A stretch of 64,000 bases of DNA from Lactobacillus paragasseri (GTDB taxonomy: Bacteria > Bacillota > Bacilli > Lactobacillales > Lactobacillaceae): the NCBI RefSeq assembly GCF_003584685.1, contig NZ_AP018549.1:744001-808000 (forward strand). Reading direction: 5' to 3'. How positions within the stretch are numbered: position 1 is the stretch's first letter; each line of letters opens with the position of its first letter. Below are positions 52,867-63,697 of this stretch, one piece after another. The notes below the pieces were generated by a model, which ran no database searches, was not told where the DNA came from, and saw only the letters and a list, made by a program, of their open reading frames with translations. A program made the translations under genes and the position numbers.

Positions 52867-52879
52867 GTTATGGTATCAT
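52852..52879 (+). promoter_or_regulatory. hrcA operon promoter
   Basis: TTGCAC (52852-52857), 16 bases, extended -10 TGGTATCAT (52871-52879), embedded between and overlapping the CIRCE elements. Confidence 0.7.
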
Positions 52880-52887
52880 ATTAATTG

Positions 52888-52914
52888 TTAGCACAAGAGG
52901 AAGAAGAGTGCTAA
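52888..52914. promoter_or_regulatory. CIRCE element 2 (HrcA operator)
   Basis: TTAGCACAA, nine bases, GAGTGCTAA: right half perfect, left half 7 of 9. It lies at the transcription start, 17 bases before the hrcA ATG. Confidence 0.87.
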
Positions 52915-52930
52915 TGATGGGGGCGAGAAA

Positions 52931-53989
52931 ATGTTGACTGAACGGCAAGAACTTATTTTAAAGACTATTATTATGGACTTTACTCAGTCTCATGAGCCAG
53001 TAGGTTCTAAGACCGTGATGAATCAACTGCCTGTCAAGGTTTCAAGTGCTACAGTTCGAAATGAAATGGCGGCACTAGAAGAAAAGGGACTACTTGAGAA
53101 GACTCATTCTTCAAGTGGTAGAATTCCTTCAACTGCTGGTTATCGGTATTACTTAGATCATTTGATTAATCCCGTAAAAATACCAGCATCCGTCTATAAT
53201 CGAATTATTTATCAATTAGACCAACCCTTTCAACAAGTTAATGAAATCGTACAAGAAGCTGCAAAAATTCTGTCTGATTTAACTAATTACACTGCTTTTG
53301 CAGCGGGTCCTGAAACTCGCTCGGTTAAAGTAACTGGTTTTAGGATCGTTCCCCTTTCAAGCCATCAAGTGATGGCAATATTAGTTACGGATGACGGTAA
53401 TGTAAAGAATCAAATCTACACGTTACCTCATCATACAAATGGGGAGGAGATTGAAAAAGCAGTTCGACTAATTAATGATCAATTAGTTGGAAAACCACTT
53501 AGTTCAGTTAATGAAGTGTTACTTAAGAGAATTGCAGACCATCTAGTTGCTGGTGGATCAGCAACTGAAATTTTGGATTTGCTTCAAGATGTTATTAAGG
53601 ATGCTGCTAGTGAGCAAATGTATGTGGATGGTCAGATTAATCTTTTGAGTAATTATGAAAGTGACGATTTAGCTAAAGTTAAATCTCTCTACAAATTAAT
53701 TGATCAAAATGATGCTATTTCAAGCTTGATTGGTTTTAATCCTAAAGATGAAATTAAGAATGATTCAAAGTCGAAAGTTCAAGTTAAGTTAGGTTCTGAA
53801 TTACAATCAGATCTACTTGAAGATTATAGTTTGTTGACTGCACAATATAGCGTTGGTAAATATGGTAAAGGAACAATAGCATTACTTGGACCAACTAACA
53901 TGCCATACTCGCAGATGATCGGATTACTCGAGTATTTTAGGAATGAACTAGCAAAGAAATTGTTAGATTATTATGGTAGATTTAAGTAA
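52931..53989 (+). CDS. hrcA: heat-inducible transcription repressor HrcA
   Basis: HrcA binds CIRCE operators to repress class I heat-shock genes, and its folding depends on GroEL. The 352-residue protein has an N-terminal winged HTH ([40 protein letters not shown]-like block [19 protein letters not shown]), the [18 protein letters not shown] linker and the GAF-like domain with [17 protein letters not shown]. It is the first gene of hrcA-grpE-dnaK-dnaJ, under its own control through two CIRCE sites. Confidence 0.96.
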   Translation: MLTERQELILKTIIMDFTQSHEPVGSKTVMNQLPVKVSSATVRNEMAALEEKGLLEKTHSSSGRIPSTAGYRYYLDHLINPVKIPASVYNRIIYQLDQPFQQVNEIVQEAAKILSDLTNYTAFAAGPETRSVKVTGFRIVPLSSHQVMAILVTDDGNVKNQIYTLPHHTNGEEIEKAVRLINDQLVGKPLSSVNEVLLKRIADHLVAGGSATEILDLLQDVIKDAASEQMYVDGQINLLSNYESDDLAKVKSLYKLIDQNDAISSLIGFNPKDEIKNDSKSKVQVKLGSELQSDLLEDYSLLTAQYSVGKYGKGTIALLGPTNMPYSQMIGLLEYFRNELAKKLLDYYGRFK

Positions 53990-54000
53990 GGAGGTTAGCT

Positions 54001-54579
54001 GTGAGTAAAGAAGAGTTTCCGCATGAAAAAGATTTAAAAGACGAGGTGACCCCAGATAAGGCACCAAAGAAAGATCCAAAAGCAACTCCGAAAGAGGAAG
54101 TTAAGGAAAATCCAGCAAAAGATTATGAAAAAGAAATCGCTGAATTGAGAGCTAAGAATAAGGATCTTGAAGATAAATATCTACGTAGTGAAGCTGAGAT
54201 TCAGAATATGCAAGCACGTTATGCAAAAGAGCGTGCGCAATTGATTAAATATGAATCTCAAAGCCTCGCTAAAGAAGTTTTGCCAGCAATGGATAACTTA
54301 GAACGCGCGTTAGCTATTAAAGCAGATGATGAGGCAGCTAAGCAACTCCAAAAGGGTGTTCAGATGACACTTGACTCATTAGTTAAATCAATGAAAGATC
54401 AAGGAATCACTGAAATCAAAGCCGAAGGTGAAACTTTTGACCCTGCGCTACATCAAGCTGTTCAAACTGTTGCAGCAGAAAATGATGATCAAAAGGATCA
54501 CGTAGTTAAAGTTTTACAAAAAGGATATCAATATAAAGATAGAACATTAAGACCAGCAATGGTTGTAGTGGCTCAATAA
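54001..54579 (+). CDS. grpE: nucleotide exchange factor GrpE
   Basis: GrpE releases ADP from DnaK. The 192-residue protein has an acidic/lysine-rich disordered start, a long helix with [20 protein letters not shown] and the beta domain [15 protein letters not shown] and [18 protein letters not shown] start at 54001 with AGGAGG 11 bases after the hrcA stop. Confidence 0.96.
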   Translation: MSKEEFPHEKDLKDEVTPDKAPKKDPKATPKEEVKENPAKDYEKEIAELRAKNKDLEDKYLRSEAEIQNMQARYAKERAQLIKYESQSLAKEVLPAMDNLERALAIKADDEAAKQLQKGVQMTLDSLVKSMKDQGITEIKAEGETFDPALHQAVQTVAAENDDQKDHVVKVLQKGYQYKDRTLRPAMVVVAQ

Positions 54580-54596
54580 GAAAGGAAGTTACATAT

Positions 54597-56468
54597 ATGT
54601 CAAAAGTTATTGGTATTGACTTAGGTACGACTAACTCAGCTGTTGCCGTACTTGAAGGAAAAGAACCTAAGATTATTACTAACCCAGAAGGTAACCGTAC
54701 GACTCCTTCTGTAGTTGCCTTTAAGAATGGTGAAATTCAAGTTGGGGAAGTTGCTAAGCGTCAAGCTATTACTAACCCTAACACTATTGTTTCAATTAAG
54801 AGCCATATGGGTGAAGAAGGTTACAAGGTTAAGGTTGGCGATAAGGAATATACTCCACAAGAAATTTCAGCCTTTATTTTGCAATACATTAAAAAGTTTT
54901 CTGAAGATTACTTAGGTGAAAAGGTAACTGATGCAGTTATCACTGTTCCTGCTTATTTCAATGACGCACAACGTCAAGCTACTAAAGATGCCGGAAAGAT
55001 TGCTGGTTTAAATGTTCAAAGAATTATCAACGAACCAACAGCTTCTGCTTTAGCATATGGTCTTGATAAAGATGAAAATGATGAAAAAGTTTTAGTATAT
55101 GACCTTGGTGGTGGTACTTTTGATGTTTCCATCTTGCAACTAGGTGATGGTGTCTTCCAAGTATTGTCAACTAATGGTGATACTCACCTTGGTGGTGATG
55201 ACTTCGATAAGAGAATTATGGATTGGTTAATCCAAAACTTTAAGGAAGAAAATGGTGTTGACTTATCTAATGATAAGATGGCATTACAACGTTTAAAGGA
55301 TGCTGCTGAAAAGGCTAAGAAAGACTTATCTGGCGTTTCATCAACTCACATTTCACTTCCATTCATTTCTGCTGGAGAAGCTGGTCCTCTTCACCTTGAA
55401 GCTGATTTAACTCGTGCTAAGTTTGATGAATTAACTGATGACTTAGTTCAAAAGACTAAGATTGCTTTTGACAATGCATTAAGTGATGCTGGCTTGAGCG
55501 TAAGTGATATTGACAAAGTTATTTTGAATGGTGGTTCAACTCGTATTCCTGCAGTTCAAAAAGCTGTTAAGGAATGGGCTGGAAAAGAACCTGATCACTC
55601 AATTAACCCTGATGAAGCTGTTGCTTTAGGTGCAGCAATTCAAGGTGGTGTTATTTCTGGTGATGTTAAGGATATCGTTTTACTTGATGTCACTCCATTA
55701 TCACTTGGTATTGAAACTATGGGTGGTGTCTTCACTAAGTTAATTGATAGAAACACTACTATCCCAACTTCAAAGAGCCAAATCTTCTCAACTGCAGCAG
55801 ATAATCAACCAGCTGTTGATGTTCACGTTCTTCAAGGTGAACGTCCAATGGCAGCAGATGATAAGACTTTAGGACGTTTTGAATTAACTGATATTCCACC
55901 AGCACCACGTGGTGTTCCACAAATTCAAGTTACTTTCGATATCGACAAGAACGGTATTGTAAATGTTTCTGCTAAGGATATGGGTACTGGTAAGGAACAA
56001 AAGATTACCATTAAGAGTTCTTCTGGTCTATCAGACGAAGAAATTAAGAAGATGCAAAAAGATGCTGAAGAGCATGCTGAAGAAGATAAGAAGCGTAAGG
56101 AAGAAGTTGATTTACGTAATGAAGTAGATCAATTAATCTTTACTACTGAAAAGACTTTGAAAGAAACTAAGGGTAAAGTTCCTGAAACTGAAACCAAGAA
56201 TGTTCAAGATGCTTTGGATGCTTTGAAGAAAGCTCAAAAAGATAACAACTTGGATGAAATGAAAGAAAAGAAGGAAGCTTTATCAAAGGCTGCTCAAGAT
56301 TTAGCTGTTAAACTTTACCAACAAAACGGTGGTGCTCAAGGTGCTGCTGGTCAAGCTGGACCTCAAGGAGCGCAAGGTGGTCAACCAAATAATGATAATG
56401 GCTCAAGCAACGGTCAAGGTGGTTCAACTGTTGATGGAGACTTTCACAAGGTAGACCCTGACAAGTAA
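54597..56468 (+). CDS. dnaK: molecular chaperone DnaK (Hsp70)
   Basis: DnaK binds exposed hydrophobic segments in an ATP-dependent cycle. The 623-residue protein has [48 protein letters not shown] and [12 protein letters not shown] in the ATPase domain, and the linker [14 protein letters not shown]. The substrate domain is complete and ends in a glycine/glutamine/asparagine-rich tail before [10 protein letters not shown]. Ribosome site AGGAAG. A terminator follows, so dnaJ may be expressed less. Confidence 0.98.
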   Translation: MSKVIGIDLGTTNSAVAVLEGKEPKIITNPEGNRTTPSVVAFKNGEIQVGEVAKRQAITNPNTIVSIKSHMGEEGYKVKVGDKEYTPQEISAFILQYIKKFSEDYLGEKVTDAVITVPAYFNDAQRQATKDAGKIAGLNVQRIINEPTASALAYGLDKDENDEKVLVYDLGGGTFDVSILQLGDGVFQVLSTNGDTHLGGDDFDKRIMDWLIQNFKEENGVDLSNDKMALQRLKDAAEKAKKDLSGVSSTHISLPFISAGEAGPLHLEADLTRAKFDELTDDLVQKTKIAFDNALSDAGLSVSDIDKVILNGGSTRIPAVQKAVKEWAGKEPDHSINPDEAVALGAAIQGGVISGDVKDIVLLDVTPLSLGIETMGGVFTKLIDRNTTIPTSKSQIFSTAADNQPAVDVHVLQGERPMAADDKTLGRFELTDIPPAPRGVPQIQVTFDIDKNGIVNVSAKDMGTGKEQKITIKSSSGLSDEEIKKMQKDAEEHAEEDKKRKEEVDLRNEVDQLIFTTEKTLKETKGKVPETETKNVQDALDALKKAQKDNNLDEMKEKKEALSKAAQDLAVKLYQQNGGAQGAAGQAGPQGAQGGQPNNDNGSSNGQGGSTVDGDFHKVDPDK

Positions 56469-56491
56469 AAAGATTTATAATTAAATCAAAC

Positions 56492-56527
56492 AAGAAAAGA
56501 ACTGCGTGATTGTAGTTCTTTTCTTTT
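56492..56527 (+). terminator. terminator between dnaK and dnaJ
   Basis: Fourteen-base stem AAGAAAAGAACTGC / GTAGTTCTTTTCTT (one G-U pair) with loop GTGATT; T-rich end but short tail. Probably partial, lowering dnaJ relative to dnaK. Confidence 0.8.
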
Positions 56528-56547
56528 ATGAATGAAGGAGTTTTCAG

Positions 56548-57714
56548 ATGGCACAACGTGATTATTATGATGTGCTGGGTGTTGATAAGAATGCTAGTGA
56601 AAGCGACATTAACAAGGCTTACCGCAAGCTGGCAAAAAAATATCACCCAGACTTAAACCATGAACCTGGCGCTGAAGAAAAATACAAAGAAGTAAATGAA
56701 GCATACGAGGTTCTGCATGATAAGCAAAAAAGGGCTCAATATGATCAATTTGGTCAAGCCGGTGTAAACGGTCAAGCTGGTTTTGGCGGTCAAGGTTATG
56801 GTGGCTTTGGTGGCCAAGGTGGTTATTCATCTCAAGGCTTTGGTGATTTTGGTGATATTTTTGGTGATATCTTTGGTTCAGCTTTTGGTGGTGGACGAAG
56901 TCGAGTAGATCCAACTGCTCCTCAAAAGGGTCAAGACTTGGATTATACAATGACAATTGACTTCATGGATGCGATCAAAGGCAAGAAGACAGATATTACT
57001 TACACAAGAAGTGAAGTTTGCCCAACTTGTGATGGTTCAGGTGCTGAAAAGGGAACTCACCCAATTACCTGTGACAAGTGTCACGGAACTGGTGTCATGA
57101 CTGTAACTCGTCAAACGCCACTTGGAGTCATCCAGCAGCAAACTACATGTGATAAATGTGGTGGACGTGGTACGATCATTAAACATCCATGTCAAACTTG
57201 CCATGGTAAAGGAACCGTTGATAAAAAGCAAACACTTGAAGTTAAAGTCCCAGCTGGTATTGACAATGGTCAACAAATTCGCTTAAGTGGTCAAGGCGAA
57301 GCAGGTAAGAATGGTGGCCCTTATGGGGATTTGTATATTGTCTTTAGAGTTAAACCAAGCAAAGAATTTAGAAGAAATGGTACTACTATTTATAGTGATG
57401 CACCTATTTCCTTTGCTCAAGCAGCTTTGGGCGATAAAATTCGCGTAAATACTGTTCATGGACCGGTTGACTTGACTATTCCAGCTGGTACTCAACCTAA
57501 TACTAACTTTAAGTTACGTGGTCAAGGCGTCCCTAAGATTAACGGTACTGGCAATGGAGATCAAGAAGTAACGGTTAAGGTTGTTATTCCAAAGAAAATT
57601 AACGATAAACAAAAAGAAGCTTTAGTTGATTATGTTAAAGCTGGTGGAGGAAATATTTCACCTCAAGAAAAGAACTTTTTTGAACGTTTAAAAGATAAAT
57701 TAAACGGAGAATAA
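56548..57714 (+). CDS. dnaJ: chaperone DnaJ
   Basis: DnaJ stimulates DnaK ATPase and delivers substrates. The 388-residue protein has the J domain with [20 protein letters not shown] (HPD motif), a glycine/phenylalanine-rich region (about 75-120) with repeated GFG and GGQG, four CxxCxGxG zinc repeats ([32 protein letters not shown]) and the C-terminal substrate domain. Ribosome site AAGGAG. Ends the heat-shock operon. Confidence 0.97.
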   Translation: MAQRDYYDVLGVDKNASESDINKAYRKLAKKYHPDLNHEPGAEEKYKEVNEAYEVLHDKQKRAQYDQFGQAGVNGQAGFGGQGYGGFGGQGGYSSQGFGDFGDIFGDIFGSAFGGGRSRVDPTAPQKGQDLDYTMTIDFMDAIKGKKTDITYTRSEVCPTCDGSGAEKGTHPITCDKCHGTGVMTVTRQTPLGVIQQQTTCDKCGGRGTIIKHPCQTCHGKGTVDKKQTLEVKVPAGIDNGQQIRLSGQGEAGKNGGPYGDLYIVFRVKPSKEFRRNGTTIYSDAPISFAQAALGDKIRVNTVHGPVDLTIPAGTQPNTNFKLRGQGVPKINGTGNGDQEVTVKVVIPKKINDKQKEALVDYVKAGGGNISPQEKNFFERLKDKLNGE

Positions 57715-57720
57715 AAGTTA

Positions 57721-57764
57721 AAAGCGTATATCTCTATGAATAATGAGATATACGCTTTATTTTT
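57721..57764 (+). terminator. terminator after dnaJ
   Basis: Fourteen-base stem AAAGCGTATATCTC / GAGATATACGCTTT with a ten-base loop, then ATTTTT. Confidence 0.93.
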
Positions 57765-57800
57765 AGTAAAAATTATCTTTGAAAATATTACATTAAGAAT

Positions 57801-57829
57801 TTTATCTAAGTATCAGCCTTTGATATAAT
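57801..57829 (+). promoter_or_regulatory. promoter of lepA
   Basis: TTTATC (57801-57806), 17 bases, extended -10 TGATATAAT (57821-57829); start near 57836. Confidence 0.65.
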
Positions 57830-57853
57830 TAATAGAGCGAAAAAGGTGAGAAC

Positions 57854-59692
57854 ATGGATATTAAAAAATTACAAGACTATCAAAAACATATTCGGAATTT
57901 TTCGATCGTTGCTCATATTGATCATGGTAAGTCAACGATTGCAGATCGTATTTTAGAATTAACCGATACTGTATCTGAACGTCAAATGAAAAATCAATTA
58001 CTTGATGATATGCCATTAGAGCGTCAACGCGGTATTACCATTAAACTTAATTCGGTAGAAGTAAAATATCATGCTAAAGATGGAGAAACATATATTTTTC
58101 ACTTAATTGATACTCCGGGACATGTAGACTTTTCTTATGAAGTTTCGCGTTCTTTGGCAGCCTGTGAAGGAGCACTTTTAGTAGTAGATGCAACCCAAGG
58201 TGTTCAAGCGCAAACTTTAGCTAATACTTATCTAGCAATTGACGATGATTTGGAAATTTTGCCAGTCATTAATAAGATTGATTTGCCTTCAGCTGATCCT
58301 GAAATGTGCAAAAACGAAATTGAAGAGATGATTGGACTCGATGCCTCTGATGCTGTTGAAGTGTCCGGTAAGACAGGTCAAGGAATTCCTGAACTACTTG
58401 AGGAAATTGTTAAAAAGGTACCAGCACCAACTGGTGATTTGAATGCTCCTTTGAAGGCCTTAATTTTTGATTCAAAATATGATGATTATCGCGGGGTCGT
58501 TTTATCGGTTCGAATTGAAGAAGGAACTGTAAAACCTGGTGATAAGATTCGAATTATGAATACTGGGAAAGAATTTGAAGTGACAGAGGTTGGTGTTTCA
58601 AGTCCTCATCCTGTTAAAAAAGATATGCTTATTGCAGGGGACGTAGGATACTTGACTGCGAATATCAAGTCTGTTCGTGAAACTCGTGTAGGTGATACGA
58701 TTACTAGCGCTGAAAATCCAACTGAGAAACCACTTCCCGGTTACCGCCAAATTCCACCAATGGTTTACTCTGGTATGTATCCAGTTGATAATCAAAAATA
58801 TGATGATTTAAAAGAAGCACTGCAAAAATTGCAGTTAAATGATGCTGCCTTAGAGTTTGAACCTGAAACTTCTCAAGCATTAGGTTTTGGCTTCCGTTGT
58901 GGCTTTTTGGGATTGCTTCATATGGATGTGGTACAAGAAAGACTTGAGCAAGAATTTGGTATGGATTTAATTATGACTGCACCAAGTGTAGACTACCATG
59001 CAATTATGAATGATGGTTCAACTAAATTAATTGATAATCCTGCTGATTTACCAGATGCTGGTGAATATAAAGAAGTTCAAGAACCTTATGTTAAGGCAGA
59101 AGTGATGGTGCCAAATGACTTTGTAGGTCCAGTAATGGAGCTATGTCAGCGAAAACGCGGAGAATTTGTAACTATGGATTATTTAGACAAATACCGTGTT
59201 AATGTTATTTACAATATGCCCCTAGCTGAAATTATTTATGATTTCTTTGACGAACTAAAGTCTTCAACTAAAGGTTATGCTTCTCTTGATTACGAAATAA
59301 CAGGTTATCGTGCAACAGACTTAGTTAAGATTGATATGTTGCTTAATAAAGAGCCAATTGATGCTCTTAGTTTCATTGCACATCGTGAAGAGGCTCAAAA
59401 TCGTGCTCGTCAAATGACAACAATGCTTAAGAAGTTAATTCCACGTCAAAACTTTGAAGTTGATATTCAAGGTGCAATTGGTGCTAAAATTATTTCTCGT
59501 GCGACAATTAAACCATATCGTAAGGATGTTACTTGGAAAATTCATACTGGTGACCCAGATAGACGTGCTAAATTACTTGAAAAGCAGCGTCGTGGTAAGA
59601 AGAGAATGAAGGCAGTCGGAAAGGTAGAAGTACCCCAAGACGCATTTATGGCTGTTCTAAAAATGAATGATGACGATATTAAAGGTAAATAA
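57854..59692 (+). CDS. lepA: elongation factor 4 (LepA)
   Basis: LepA/EF4 is a ribosome-bound GTPase with roles in 30S biogenesis and initiation or back-translocation. The 612-residue protein has [18 protein letters not shown] (G1), [12 protein letters not shown] (G2 region), [12 protein letters not shown] (G3) and [11 protein letters not shown] (G4), EF-G-like domains II and V, and the LepA-specific C-terminal domain with [20 protein letters not shown] and [15 protein letters not shown]. Own promoter and terminator. Confidence 0.97.
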   Translation: MDIKKLQDYQKHIRNFSIVAHIDHGKSTIADRILELTDTVSERQMKNQLLDDMPLERQRGITIKLNSVEVKYHAKDGETYIFHLIDTPGHVDFSYEVSRSLAACEGALLVVDATQGVQAQTLANTYLAIDDDLEILPVINKIDLPSADPEMCKNEIEEMIGLDASDAVEVSGKTGQGIPELLEEIVKKVPAPTGDLNAPLKALIFDSKYDDYRGVVLSVRIEEGTVKPGDKIRIMNTGKEFEVTEVGVSSPHPVKKDMLIAGDVGYLTANIKSVRETRVGDTITSAENPTEKPLPGYRQIPPMVYSGMYPVDNQKYDDLKEALQKLQLNDAALEFEPETSQALGFGFRCGFLGLLHMDVVQERLEQEFGMDLIMTAPSVDYHAIMNDGSTKLIDNPADLPDAGEYKEVQEPYVKAEVMVPNDFVGPVMELCQRKRGEFVTMDYLDKYRVNVIYNMPLAEIIYDFFDELKSSTKGYASLDYEITGYRATDLVKIDMLLNKEPIDALSFIAHREEAQNRARQMTTMLKKLIPRQNFEVDIQGAIGAKIISRATIKPYRKDVTWKIHTGDPDRRAKLLEKQRRGKKRMKAVGKVEVPQDAFMAVLKMNDDDIKGK

Positions 59693-59705
59693 TTGTAACT
59701 TTCTT

Positions 59706-59736
59706 GACGTACTAAGCTTTTTGGTACGTCTTTTTT
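59706..59736 (+). terminator. terminator after lepA
   Basis: Stem GACGTAC (59706-59712) / GTACGTC (59724-59730), eleven-base loop that may pair partly, six T residues. Confidence 0.88.
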
Positions 59737-59808
59737 GATTTTTAAAAATATATAATAGTCTTTCAGCAAGTTATAGCTAACTTGATTTAGTATGTTTTTT
59801 GAAAAATG

Positions 59809-59817
59809 TGTTAGAAT
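59809..59817 (+). promoter_or_regulatory. extended -10 promoter of srtA
   Basis: TGTTAGAAT, 37 bases before the srtA ATG; -35 not clear. Confidence 0.45.
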
Positions 59818-59854
59818 TTATAACAGCATTAATAAAATTGAGGATAAAAAACGT

Positions 59855-60544
59855 ATGGCAAAAAAAACAAGAAATACTTCTAAAAAAGCTTGGATAGTTA
59901 GAATTGCTGCGATTATTTTATTAATCATCGGTTTAGGGATGATTTTTAATAGTCAAATCCGAGATTTCATGGTTCGACAAAATCAGACTACTGCTTTGAA
60001 GAACTTAAACAAAGATACTGTTAAAAAAAATCAAGCAAAAAAAGGAATGTTCGATTTCTCAAAAGTTGAAGAAATTGATTTTGGAAAGGTGACTAAATCA
60101 AGGGTTAATAATACTGCTGATGCAATTGGCGCAATCGCAATTCCAAGTGTAAAAATGTATCTTCCAATTATGAAGGGGTTAAGTAATGATGCCATGTCGA
60201 CTGGTGGTGGAACAATGCGTCCAGACCAAGTTATGGGCAAGGGAAACTATCCTTTAGCAGGTCACTATATGACAGCCAAGGGTGTTTTATTTTCACCACT
60301 TGAAGACACTAAATTGGGCGAAAAAGTATACTTAACTAATCTTGATAAAATTTATATTTATCGAATTTATATGAAAAAGGTTGTAGACCCAACTGCTGTT
60401 TGGTTAGTCGATAATACTAAGCAAAATATTGTTACTTTAATTACATGTGCTGATGGTGGTGTTAATCGCTGGGCGATTAGGGGAAAATTAATTGCTGAAA
60501 AGCCAGCTACAGATAAGAATTTACAAGTTTTCAAACTTAAATAA
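59855..60544 (+). CDS. srtA: class A sortase
   Basis: Sortase A links LPxTG-type surface proteins to peptidoglycan at the outer membrane face. The 229-residue protein has a lysine-rich start, one N-terminal membrane helix (about 13-32) and the catalytic domain: His137 in PLAGHYMT, Cys198 in TLITCADGG and Arg209 in RWAIRGKL. ATG 59855 is chosen for GAGG 12 bases upstream and because the membrane anchor then starts correctly; an in-frame ATG at 59792 would place 21 extra residues before it. It stands as a single-gene unit in housekeeping context. Confidence 0.93.
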   Translation: MAKKTRNTSKKAWIVRIAAIILLIIGLGMIFNSQIRDFMVRQNQTTALKNLNKDTVKKNQAKKGMFDFSKVEEIDFGKVTKSRVNNTADAIGAIAIPSVKMYLPIMKGLSNDAMSTGGGTMRPDQVMGKGNYPLAGHYMTAKGVLFSPLEDTKLGEKVYLTNLDKIYIYRIYMKKVVDPTAVWLVDNTKQNIVTLITCADGGVNRWAIRGKLIAEKPATDKNLQVFKLK

Positions 60545-60588
60545 AGAGGATTTGCTTTTGTTGAAGAAGTAAATCCTCTTTAACTTTT
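60543..60588 (+). terminator. terminator after srtA
   Basis: Stem AAAGAGGATTTGCTT / AAGTAAATCCTCTTT (one G-U pair), nine-base loop, T tail interrupted by AAC. The left arm begins in the srtA stop region. Confidence 0.8.
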
Positions 60589-60596
60589 GCTATAAT
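60588..60596 (+). promoter_or_regulatory. extended -10 promoter of recJ
   Basis: TGCTATAAT, a perfect extended -10 immediately after the srtA terminator; -35 not clear. Confidence 0.65.
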
Positions 60597-60638
60597 AGAA
60601 ACTTAGATGTTATAAATGATTTAGGTGAACTAAAAATA

Positions 60639-62909
60639 ATGAAATGGCAACAAAGACAAGCAAGTAGTTTAGATCAAGAATTAATTGAAGATTATGGATT
60701 AACAGATATTCAAGCTAAGCTTTTCGCATTAAGAGGTATTAATACCGCGGAGAAGTTGGATTTTTGGCTAAATGCAGATGAAAATGATTTGGCCGATCCG
60801 TTTTTAATGCACGATATGGAAAAGTCTATTAACCGCATTAATCAGGCAATTGATAATGGTGAAAAAATAACTATCTATGGTGATTATGATGCTGATGGGA
60901 TCACGGCAACTAGCATCATGATGGATACCTTAGAAATTTTAGGTGCCGATGTTCACTTTTTTATTCCGGATCGTTTTAAAGATGGATACGGTCCAAGTAT
61001 GAGCCGTTACCAAGAGATAGTAGAGGATGGGACTAAATTAATCATTACGGTTGATAATGGGGTAACCGGTGTTGAAGAAGTTAAATATGCCCAGGAACAT
61101 GGCGTTGACGTAATATTAACTGACCACCATACATTTCAGGATCAAAAACCAGCTGCTTTTAGTACAGTTCACTGTAACTATCCTGGTCAAAAATATCCAT
61201 TTGATGATTATTGCGGAGCCGGTGTTGCTTATACAATGTGCCGAGCACTAATGCAGGATACAATGCCAGAACTATTAGATTTAGCCATGATTGGAACTAT
61301 AGGCGATATGGTTAAAGTAACAGGTGAAGGACATATTATCGTTAAGCGTGGCTTAGATATTCTGAACCAAACAGAGCGTCCAGGATTACGAGCTTTAATT
61401 AAGCAAGCTGGTTTAACCATGGGACAGATTACAGCCACTGATGTTGGCTTTAATATCGCTCCTAGATTAAATGCTGTGGGTCGTCTGGCAGACGCGAGTT
61501 TAGCGGTTGAACTACTTTTGAGTGATGATGAAGAACAGGCTGAAGAAATAGCAGCGAAAATAGAAGAATTAAATAATGAAAGAAAAGAGCTTACAGCTGA
61601 AGTTTATGAAAAATGTTTGGCTCAAGTTGAAGAAAAAGGGTGGCAACATCGAAATACATTAGTATTATATGATCCTGACTTTCATGAGGGCGTGTTAGGC
61701 TTAGTAGCCAATAAAGTTGTTGAGAAGCTTCATAAACCCACGCTTGTTCTTACCGAGGATGAAAATGGTGAATTAAAAGGCTCAGGTCGGTCAAGCGAAG
61801 GCTTTAATTTATTTGATGCTTTAGAACCAATGAAAGATGATTTTTTAGATAAATTTGGCGGACATGATTTTGCCTGTGGCTTATCTTTAAAGGTTGATAA
61901 ACTTGAAGAGTTGCGTTCACGTTTTGAAAAAAGTTTTAAGCCAAGTACGGATCTTGAAGTAAAAGATTTTGATTTTGAATTAAATTTGAGAGAAGTTACA
62001 CCAGATACATTAACAGAAATTAATTTGGTTGGTCCCTTTGGAACTGGAAATCCTGAGCCTGTATTTAGTATTAGCGAACCGCACATCAAGAGCCTATTTA
62101 AGATGGGAAAAGATAAGAATCATGTTAAGTTTACTGCAGAAAAAAATAATGGCAAGCTAACAATTGTTGGCTTTAATAAAGGATTTTTGAATCAGAACTT
62201 GCTTCCTTTTATCAAAGAATTATATGTAACTTTAGCGCTCAATAGCTGGAAGAATGTTTCGTCTGTTCAAGGAATGCTAGCTGGTATTGAATATGGAGCA
62301 CCCAAACTAGCTGTTTTTGATCAAGTGATAGACATGAGGCAAGAAGATTATGTGATGGGATTTGCGGATAAGTATTTGATTTTTGATAAAAATACTATTT
62401 CTTGGGCTAGAAATGGTTTAGGAATTCCAGAAGAAAAGATTAGTCTTGCTAGAGATTATCATGGAAATTCTGAGGTTGTAGCTTTATTAGATACTCCGCG
62501 TAATCAGGTTGAATTAAATACCGCTTTAGAAAATAAATATCATCAGCTCTATCTGCGTTTTTTATTTGATAGATTGCCAATTACTAATTTGCCTAGTAGG
62601 GATGCTTTTGGCAAAACATTGAAATATATTTATGCTCACCCCAATCTAACTGTTGAAGATTATCAGGTAGTATCTGTTTATCTCGGCTTAGATTATCAAG
62701 CTGTTTTGTTTATTTTAAGAGTGTTCTTTGAATTACGCTTTGTTTCATTTATTGATGGAAAAATTATTGGCAATAAACGTCCTGAAAGTAAAAAACTAAC
62801 TGCTTCAAAGTATTTTACCAGTGTAGCATCACAGATTAAATTTAAAAATCAGCTAAAGACAATACCTAGTGATCAACTAATTAGTTATGTTAAGCAATAT
62901 TTAAAGTGA
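60639..62909 (+). CDS. recJ: single-stranded-DNA-specific exonuclease RecJ
   Basis: RecJ degrades single-stranded DNA 5' to 3' in recombination and mismatch or base-excision repair. The 756-residue protein has the DHH-type metal motifs YGDYDADGITATSIMMDTL, ITVDNGVTG and LTDHHTFQD, the DHHA1 domain with FGGHDFACGLSLKVD and KGSGRSSEGFNLFDAL, an OB-type domain and a Firmicutes-specific C-terminal part from about 560. It has its own promoter and starts about 95 bases after srtA. Confidence 0.95.
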   Translation: MKWQQRQASSLDQELIEDYGLTDIQAKLFALRGINTAEKLDFWLNADENDLADPFLMHDMEKSINRINQAIDNGEKITIYGDYDADGITATSIMMDTLEILGADVHFFIPDRFKDGYGPSMSRYQEIVEDGTKLIITVDNGVTGVEEVKYAQEHGVDVILTDHHTFQDQKPAAFSTVHCNYPGQKYPFDDYCGAGVAYTMCRALMQDTMPELLDLAMIGTIGDMVKVTGEGHIIVKRGLDILNQTERPGLRALIKQAGLTMGQITATDVGFNIAPRLNAVGRLADASLAVELLLSDDEEQAEEIAAKIEELNNERKELTAEVYEKCLAQVEEKGWQHRNTLVLYDPDFHEGVLGLVANKVVEKLHKPTLVLTEDENGELKGSGRSSEGFNLFDALEPMKDDFLDKFGGHDFACGLSLKVDKLEELRSRFEKSFKPSTDLEVKDFDFELNLREVTPDTLTEINLVGPFGTGNPEPVFSISEPHIKSLFKMGKDKNHVKFTAEKNNGKLTIVGFNKGFLNQNLLPFIKELYVTLALNSWKNVSSVQGMLAGIEYGAPKLAVFDQVIDMRQEDYVMGFADKYLIFDKNTISWARNGLGIPEEKISLARDYHGNSEVVALLDTPRNQVELNTALENKYHQLYLRFLFDRLPITNLPSRDAFGKTLKYIYAHPNLTVEDYQVVSVYLGLDYQAVLFILRVFFELRFVSFIDGKIIGNKRPESKKLTASKYFTSVASQIKFKNQLKTIPSDQLISYVKQYLK

Positions 62910-62969
62910 TCATTACTAGTTATAAATTAATAAAAAGTTCGGTATAAAACTGATTTTAATCTAAAAATT

Positions 62970-62978
62970 TGGTAAAAT
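62970..62978 (+). promoter_or_regulatory. extended -10 promoter of apt
   Basis: TGGTAAAAT; a CTGATT at 62950 is a weak -35 with 17-base spacing. The leader of about 60 bases (AGGTCAAAGGCCGTTAGGTC region) shows only a short AGGCC-type repeat and no recognised riboswitch. Confidence 0.55.
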
Positions 62979-63043
62979 ATACAGGTCAAAGGCCGTTAGG
63001 TCTGATTTTTCAATGAAAGTCTAAAATGGAGGTTTCTCTTTAA

Positions 63044-63571
63044 ATGGCAATTGATTTTAAAGAACACATTGCAAGTGTAAAAGATTTCCCAAATAAGGGA
63101 ATTATCTTTCGCGATATTACCCCAATTTTGCAAGATGGGAAGCTATATCGAGCTGCTACTCATGAATTAGCTGAATACGCTAAGAGTCGTGGAGCAGAAG
63201 TAATTGTTGGTCCTGAAGCTCGTGGATTTATTGTCGGCTGTCCTGTTGCAACAGAATTAGGAATTGGTTTTGTACCGGCTCGTAAGCCTCATAAGTTGCC
63301 ACGCGAAGTAGAAAGTGCTTCTTATGATTTAGAATACGGTTCAAATGTCTTAGAAATGCATAAAGATGCAATTAAGCCAGGGCAAAAAGTTGTTATTTGC
63401 GATGATTTGATGGCTACCGCAGGCACCTTGCACGCAACTAAGGAATTAATTGAAAACTTGGGCGGAGAAGTAGTTGGTGCAGCATTTTATATTGAATTAA
63501 CTGACTTGAAGGGAAGAGAACAATTCCCTGATTTAGATATTTATTCTCTTGTTAAGTACCACGGTGCATAA
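63044..63571 (+). CDS. apt: adenine phosphoribosyltransferase
   Basis: Apt salvages adenine to AMP using PRPP. The 175-residue protein has [47 protein letters not shown]-like [13 protein letters not shown] and the PRPP loop [21 protein letters not shown] upstream. Located after recJ, as in many Firmicutes (recJ-apt). Confidence 0.97.
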   Translation: MAIDFKEHIASVKDFPNKGIIFRDITPILQDGKLYRAATHELAEYAKSRGAEVIVGPEARGFIVGCPVATELGIGFVPARKPHKLPREVESASYDLEYGSNVLEMHKDAIKPGQKVVICDDLMATAGTLHATKELIENLGGEVVGAAFYIELTDLKGREQFPDLDIYSLVKYHGA

Positions 63572-63582
63572 GAGTTATTAAG

Positions 63583-63610
63583 AAGGCCGAATTAAGGCCT
63601 TTTTTATTTT
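63583..63610 (+). terminator. terminator after apt
   Basis: Stem AAGGCC (63583-63588) / GGCCTT (63596-63601), seven-base loop, T run. Confidence 0.88.
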
Positions 63611-63628
63611 GCTCAATTTCAATCAGTT

Positions 63629-63657
63629 TTGTATTAATTTAATAAAAAGCGCATAAT
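63629..63657 (+). promoter_or_regulatory. promoter of the permease gene
   Basis: TTGTAT (63629-63634), 17 bases, CATAAT (63652-63657), directly after the apt terminator. Confidence 0.65.
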
Positions 63658-63697
63658 AGTTAATGTTTGTTTGAAAGAGGGAGTGTTTTAGTTTTTT

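Noticed and set aside
62979-63043. Purine riboswitch before apt
   Set aside because: The leader is about 60 bases and lacks the three-way junction and conserved loops.
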